Assembly (NCBI RefSeq): GCF_021134715.1
Contig: NC_060022.1
Span: 1,121,001-1,185,000 of the forward strand
Reading direction: 5' to 3'
Length of the DNA: 64,000 nucleotides
Source of the DNA: Daphnia pulex
Taxonomy: Eukaryota; Arthropoda; Branchiopoda; Diplostraca; Daphniidae
The position numbers were made by a program, and so were the translations under genes. Numbering within the stretch: position 1 is the first letter of the stretch; every line of letters begins with the position of its first letter. The notes under the pieces were generated by a model. The model did not search any database. It saw only the letters and a program-made list of their open reading frames with translations, and was not told where the DNA came from. This document shows, piece after piece, positions 59,789-64,000 of this stretch.

Positions 59789-60989
59789 TAAATGATGAAT
59801 ATTTTGAAATAAGGGAACGGACAGCGCCGTGCAAAAGCAGCAGCAGCAACAGCGTCCTATATAGTTGATGTAGATTCAGCAGTGAACCCGTGCTGGCCGG
59901 CCTTCTCTGTAGCCGTGTAGGTGGGCAATACATATAGTCGCTGTCACGCAGGGGGGCCCCAGTCGACTGTCTAACCTGGGACTAGGCGCGCAACGCTCAT
60001 TCCTGCACTGGATGCGCCTCGAGAGCCCTGGTGATGGTTGGTGAGAGTATATTTTGTAATAATAATAATACGTGCGCGGAAGAAGAAGAAGAAGAAGAAA
60101 AAAGAAATCAAATCTTTCTTTTTTTGGACCGAAAACGGAGCTAGTCAGTTTTTCTAGTTTGAGATGAGCAACTTTGTGGCCGCTGGCTACTTTTCGCCGC
60201 TGCCGGCCGGAATAATGAAATGATGAGCGCTAGAAGAAAAAGAAAATGAGTTTTTGGGTGAAAGACACTTAGGGAGAATAGAGAGAAAAAAAGGACAAGA
60301 CAAAAAAGAGAGAGAGTGGAAGAAGATTGTAATGTTATATTGTCTTGTTCGGGATTTTCGATCGCCTCGGGCGGGGTTCTTCCCCTAGCGCTACCCATCA
60401 TCAAGCCTGTCTTAATTCTATTCCTACAAACGCGAGAGAACTCGACACGCCAAAAAGGCCCCGTACGGTCCACTTGTTTGACGACACCATTCATTTCCCT
60501 GAAAGAGAGAAGAAGCTAATAAATTTGAGCGGATAATCAGCTCACGCGGGACTAATATTAGACTGAAATCTCCATATGGAAATGAGTCCGAAAGATTATC
60601 AGGCGAAATTTTTAAAAAATCGAGGCCAGAGCAGATGAACTTTGCGGCGGACTTGTTTTGGAGTTGGACGGAACACTTTTTTGTGAGTTGATGGCAGCGA
60701 AGAGAAAGAGAAAGAAAAGAAGAAGAGAGAGAGAGAGTGGGAGGTTCTGCTGTGCACCGGGTTGGGTCTCTTCTGGGGGAGGAGGAGGAAGCTACAAGCA
60801 AAAACGCAACAGCAGCCGCACGACAGGACCAAAAGAAGCGACGACCCACACAGGCCAAGAAGAAGGAAAAAGGGCAGGCGAGAGTGAGAGGGATCTATAG
60901 TACCGTAGTGGCAGCATAGCACGCGGAACCGTCCATATACACACCACCACCACCAGCAGCAGCAGCCAGCGGTGTAGTATAAGACTGGG

Positions 60990-61003
60990 TATATATTTAA
61001 ATA
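60990..61003 (+). promoter_or_regulatory. TATA box and core promoter of the gene entering at 61515
   Basis: TATATATTTAAATA is followed about 20-25 bases later by a GC-rich stretch where transcription could start. It gives a 5' leader of about 490 bases before the ATG at 61515, unless an intron lies in between. Confidence 0.5.
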
Positions 61004-61514
61004 GGCGCGGGAGTCTAGCCAGCCACGGCATTTGTGTTTGTTGCTCGGTTGCCGCCGCGTGTTATCCCCCCCATCTCGTCAGTCGGTTGGCCAGCGCGCA
61101 TCCCATTACCTAACCCGTTTTTCCACGTGCGCGTTCCCACCGTCTAGTGATCTAGATTTTGATCCAGCAACGCTCAATTTCTGCCCGCCATGTCGCTCAG
61201 TGCCGTTGATGGTAATTGCTCGTCGTCAACGTGAACTCCGACCCGTCACGTCCGCAAAAATTTTCTCTTTTTTCTTTTCTTCTTCCCCCACTTCATTCCA
61301 TTTGGCTGGCTGGCCGGCCCCGACCTGGCCCGGCAGCTCTCACTCCGTGCGTGAATTTATTCCCGAAAGACGACGATCCACCACGCCAACAACAAATTTG
61401 TACAGAAAAAATAAAAATAAAAAATCAGCGACCAGAGGACGTGTTCCTTGTTGTTGTTGAGCTCACAAGCGTCATCTTCGTATTACACACACACATACAG
61501 CCAGCGGGAGAATT

Positions 61515-61562
61515 ATGAAGAATCATCACGTCACCGGCAGCCTCTTTGTCACGCTACTTGCC
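61515..61562 (+). CDS. First coding exon of a secreted or membrane protein (3' part beyond window)
   Basis: The ATG at 61515 opens MKNHHVTGSLFVTLLA, which reads as the start of a signal peptide, and the exon ends exactly at a strong GTAAGT donor at 61563. The short signal-peptide first exon matches the habit of the cuticle genes in this window. No continuing exon could be identified up to 64000, so intron 1 is probably longer than 2.4 kb. The product is unknown. The call rests on start, hydrophobicity, donor and upstream TATA box only. Confidence 0.5.
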
Positions 61563-62052
61563 GTAAGTTTGGTTTCATTTTTCTTTTCTTTTTTTTTGGT
61601 ACCGAAGAAAAATGGAAATGATTATTTTTCTTTTTTTTGTTTGTCTGACGTCATCACTTATTCCTCTGAATCTACTCAACATGTGGTGGCCCCGTCTGTC
61701 CGGTATTTTCTTTTTCTCTGGCCGCTTTTTCGCGTGCACACACATATAGGCCTGAATATTATTACATGGCAGTGATGACGTCATCCTCTTTCATGGCTAA
61801 TAATAGCCTCGACCATAATCACAAAAACCAAATTAGTCGTCGTGAATTTTTTTTTCCCCTCTGAAAATTTTTATCGGCGGTTATATTATTTACTGCCCGA
61901 CGACCCGTTGAGAGGAGAAATAGGAACCGATGAATGATTTCATTCGAAAGCAAAAAAAGTTGATGGCGCGCGGGGTCGTGTGGTATTTGTGTCTTGACTC
62001 TGAAAAATTCTTTGCGCCAGTGCATAGTTTTTCTGATAATAGCACTATCCAC

Positions 62053-62069
62053 CACACACACACACACAC
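62053..62069. repeat. (CA)n microsatellite
   Basis: About eight CA units within the probable first intron. Confidence 0.85.
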
Positions 62070-62782
62070 TACAATATACTCGTCCCGGCAGCCTAGCCAC
62101 ACACAAGACACCAAGGTCGATCCTCTCCACTCTATGTAGTGCTTGTGTCTGAGCTGTCTGTAATGTTCCCGCTGCTAGAAGAGAGTCTGCCGTCACTGTG
62201 CAGCTTCTTTGGCTCTCTGAGTAATTGGAAAAGAATGTCTTCGTCTATACGCAAGGAGAAGAAGAAAGACCCGATACTACTACTACAACAACAACAACAA
62301 CAACCTTCCACGGGCCAGCAGAGAGCTCCTTTCAGGTTATCGCAACAGATTCTTCTTCTTCTTTCTTGTAAAAATTCCTTTTCTTTCATTGCTGCTGCTG
62401 CTGCGCGCGTGTCTATTTGGCTCACAAGAGTCGCGGGAAAAAAAAATGACCAGCTTTTTGAAGGTTTTCTTAAGCTGCGTGCGGCGATATGATGATGGCC
62501 GTGAAAAAAAAACAGGCGAAAAAGAAATTGAAGATCCGTGATCTCGTATTTATCGCCTCGTCAAACCAGCTCGGCGAGAGAAAATAAGAATTCTTTTTCG
62601 CATGTGCCATCTTATATCTTTTCTTGTGCGCCATTATTTGAATTTTTTCTATTCTCAATTCTAGAAAAGAAAAAATACCAAAAAACGCAGCACATCATCA
62701 ACTCGAGTGATGATGGGCACAGCACGTGCGTATAGATATGTGCATGAATATTATAGCCCATTAATTATTACGACATTTCATT

Positions 62783-62816
62783 CCCCCCCCCCCCCACCAC
62801 CACCACCACCACCACC
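62783..62816. repeat. C run and (CAC)n microsatellite
   Basis: A 13-base C run is directly followed by seven CAC/ACC units. Confidence 0.9.
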
Positions 62817-64000
62817 TTCTGGAGAGTGTATAGGTAATGATGATATGCACCTTCTCTTTCTCTCTCTCTCCCCCGCTTCAACTTGTTTGCTGTCCCGGGC
62901 CAGCGAACGTCCTTCACTGGGCATTCCTGTATTTACTCTAGTGCTTCGTATATGCTGGACGATACGAGACGCACGTGTGCCAGCAAACACATCCTGATGA
63001 CCATTTAAGGGGGCCAACAAGCGCTGGGACTATACGACGAAGTTGATTTAGAGAGAGGCGACAACGGCTAGTCGGCTGGGCGCGTTTGCAACAGTTTTCA
63101 AATTTATCAAGTCGAAAAATGGCGGAATATACGAGACGTGTGCACAGTCGAGAAAGCCGGTGGAAGACATTCATTTTCCTGATGCGGATTTTGTTTTTTT
63201 TTACGATTCCGGTCGCGCCGGCTCTTTCTTTCTTCTTGACGGATGCTCACGCGGCTCGATCACAAATGAGCGTATCATTGGTTATTCTGGTGGCGATTTC
63301 AGTCCTCTCCCATCCGTGGAAGTTGAAACGTCCAACGCGACCTTTTACAGCCAAAATAATCAATTCTTTGGCCCCGTCAAATAATCAGATCCATTTGTCT
63401 CATCCGCCGACTGCGGCACAGATAGTCACTGATCAACGCGCCATTTCAATTCTCCAAGGTTCAAACTCGCATCTTCCCGCCAAGGCACCGAAAAAACAAA
63501 AAAAGCTTTTAGACGCATTGGAGTTATTGAAAAAAGAAAAGGGAAAAGACAAAAGAGGAATTTCTTCACTTTGCCATTTATCTCAGGTGGAGGGGGGGGG
63601 GGGCTAGACGGCGATTGATGGACGACCATATCCAACGATTTTTTGACAAAAATTTGTTGAAACTCGGCGACGCTACTTTCTCTACTGCTCACCAAGCGCG
63701 AGATCCGTTTCTTGTTTTCGAATGAGCCAACTAGAATTTACTTTAAAGGAATAAAGAAGGTGTGCGCTTTCAATTTGATTTACGGTGAAATTTGAATGAC
63801 GCGCCGTCATGATGACCGAATGCTGTACGAAATGCGTTAAGAGCTTTTCGTTTTTTTTTTAATTTTTGGTTGTTTGCTGCTGACGGCATTGCTCATTGAA
63901 CGGAACGACGTACTTCATCGCCAGCGCGGTGACGCAATTTATAATGACACAAGAGAAGACGGTCCTTCCTTTTTCTCTCCCGTCCGCTGCTGTCATTATT

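Larger units (their letters stand above)
55073..60989. other. Gene-poor, microsatellite-rich intergenic region
   Basis: Nearly 6 kb with no exon I can support. It contains CA, GA and GT repeats, C runs (about 57391-57400 and 58775-58784), T runs and several GAA/GAAGAA strips (about 60080-60100). Open frames here have no consistent splicing, domain or codon bias. It lies upstream of both the minus-strand cuticle gene and the gene starting near 61 kb, so it may hold regulatory DNA. Confidence 0.5.
61563..64000. other. Probable first intron, to the window edge
   Basis: Low-complexity, T- and GA-rich sequence with microsatellites. An open frame from the ATG at 63119 to about 63607 has a hydrophobic segment, but its codon use and Lys-rich end do not convince. 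No clear exon is seen. Confidence 0.4.

Noticed and set aside
63119-63607. Open frame with a hydrophobic segment
   Set aside because: It has two competing frames over the same bases, a poly-Lys and poly-Gly end that comes from simple sequence, and no splice support.
1-64000. tRNA, rRNA, CRISPR, retroelement or virus-derived sequence
   Set aside because: I looked for B-box-like GGTTCGA motifs, reverse transcriptase or integrase motifs and regularly spaced repeats and found none that convinced.

Overview
The window looks like nuclear DNA of an arthropod, most likely a branchiopod crustacean close to Daphnia. The genes are split by many short GT-AG introns. Coding exons are GC-rich and intergenic DNA is AT-rich. 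There are chitin-binding (Rebers-Riddiford) cuticle proteins and small TATA-driven genes for secreted proteins. All identifications come from reading translated motifs by eye; no database search was run.

Layout. (1) 1-10617, plus strand: fourteen exons of a very large phospholipase C epsilon (CDC25 RasGEF, PH, EF-hand, PLC X and Y, C2 and two Ras-association domains), cut off at its 5' end by the window edge. A FERM-like module seems to precede the RasGEF domain. (2) 12825-31886: a giant near-perfect palindrome of about 19 kb, with two arms of about 9.33 kb around a 396-bp diverged core. The left arm carries almost all of an M1 zinc aminopeptidase (12450-16198); its signal peptide and promoter lie just outside the arm. 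The mirror copy (28513-31886) therefore lacks them. Each arm also holds two fold-back MITE-like elements, a 388-bp tandem duplication that looks like a duplicated non-coding exon, and probable spliced non-coding transcripts. (3) 35270-35925, plus strand: a short Rebers-Riddiford cuticle gene. (4) 37361-47581, minus strand: seven small secreted-protein genes in a row. All have the same build: TATA box, a 9-nt first coding exon (MKx or MNx), a phase-0 intron and one long second exon. Six of the seven share a short motif around (G)xNxAYxxN just after the signal peptide. I recognise no named family here. (5) 50151-53334, plus strand: a long, acidic, Tyr-rich cuticle protein. (6) 54109-55072, minus strand: an atypical Rebers-Riddiford protein. 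(7) About 55.1-61.5 kb: a gene-poor, microsatellite-rich stretch, then a TATA promoter and the signal-peptide first exon of a gene that runs off the right edge.

From 35 kb onward the genes are mostly for extracellular or cuticle-type proteins, as expected of tandemly expanded arthropod structural loci. The phospholipase and the aminopeptidase show no functional link to them. The most notable points are the giant palindrome (real, or an assembly or amplification artefact), the seven-gene secreted family, and the FERM-like module in the phospholipase.
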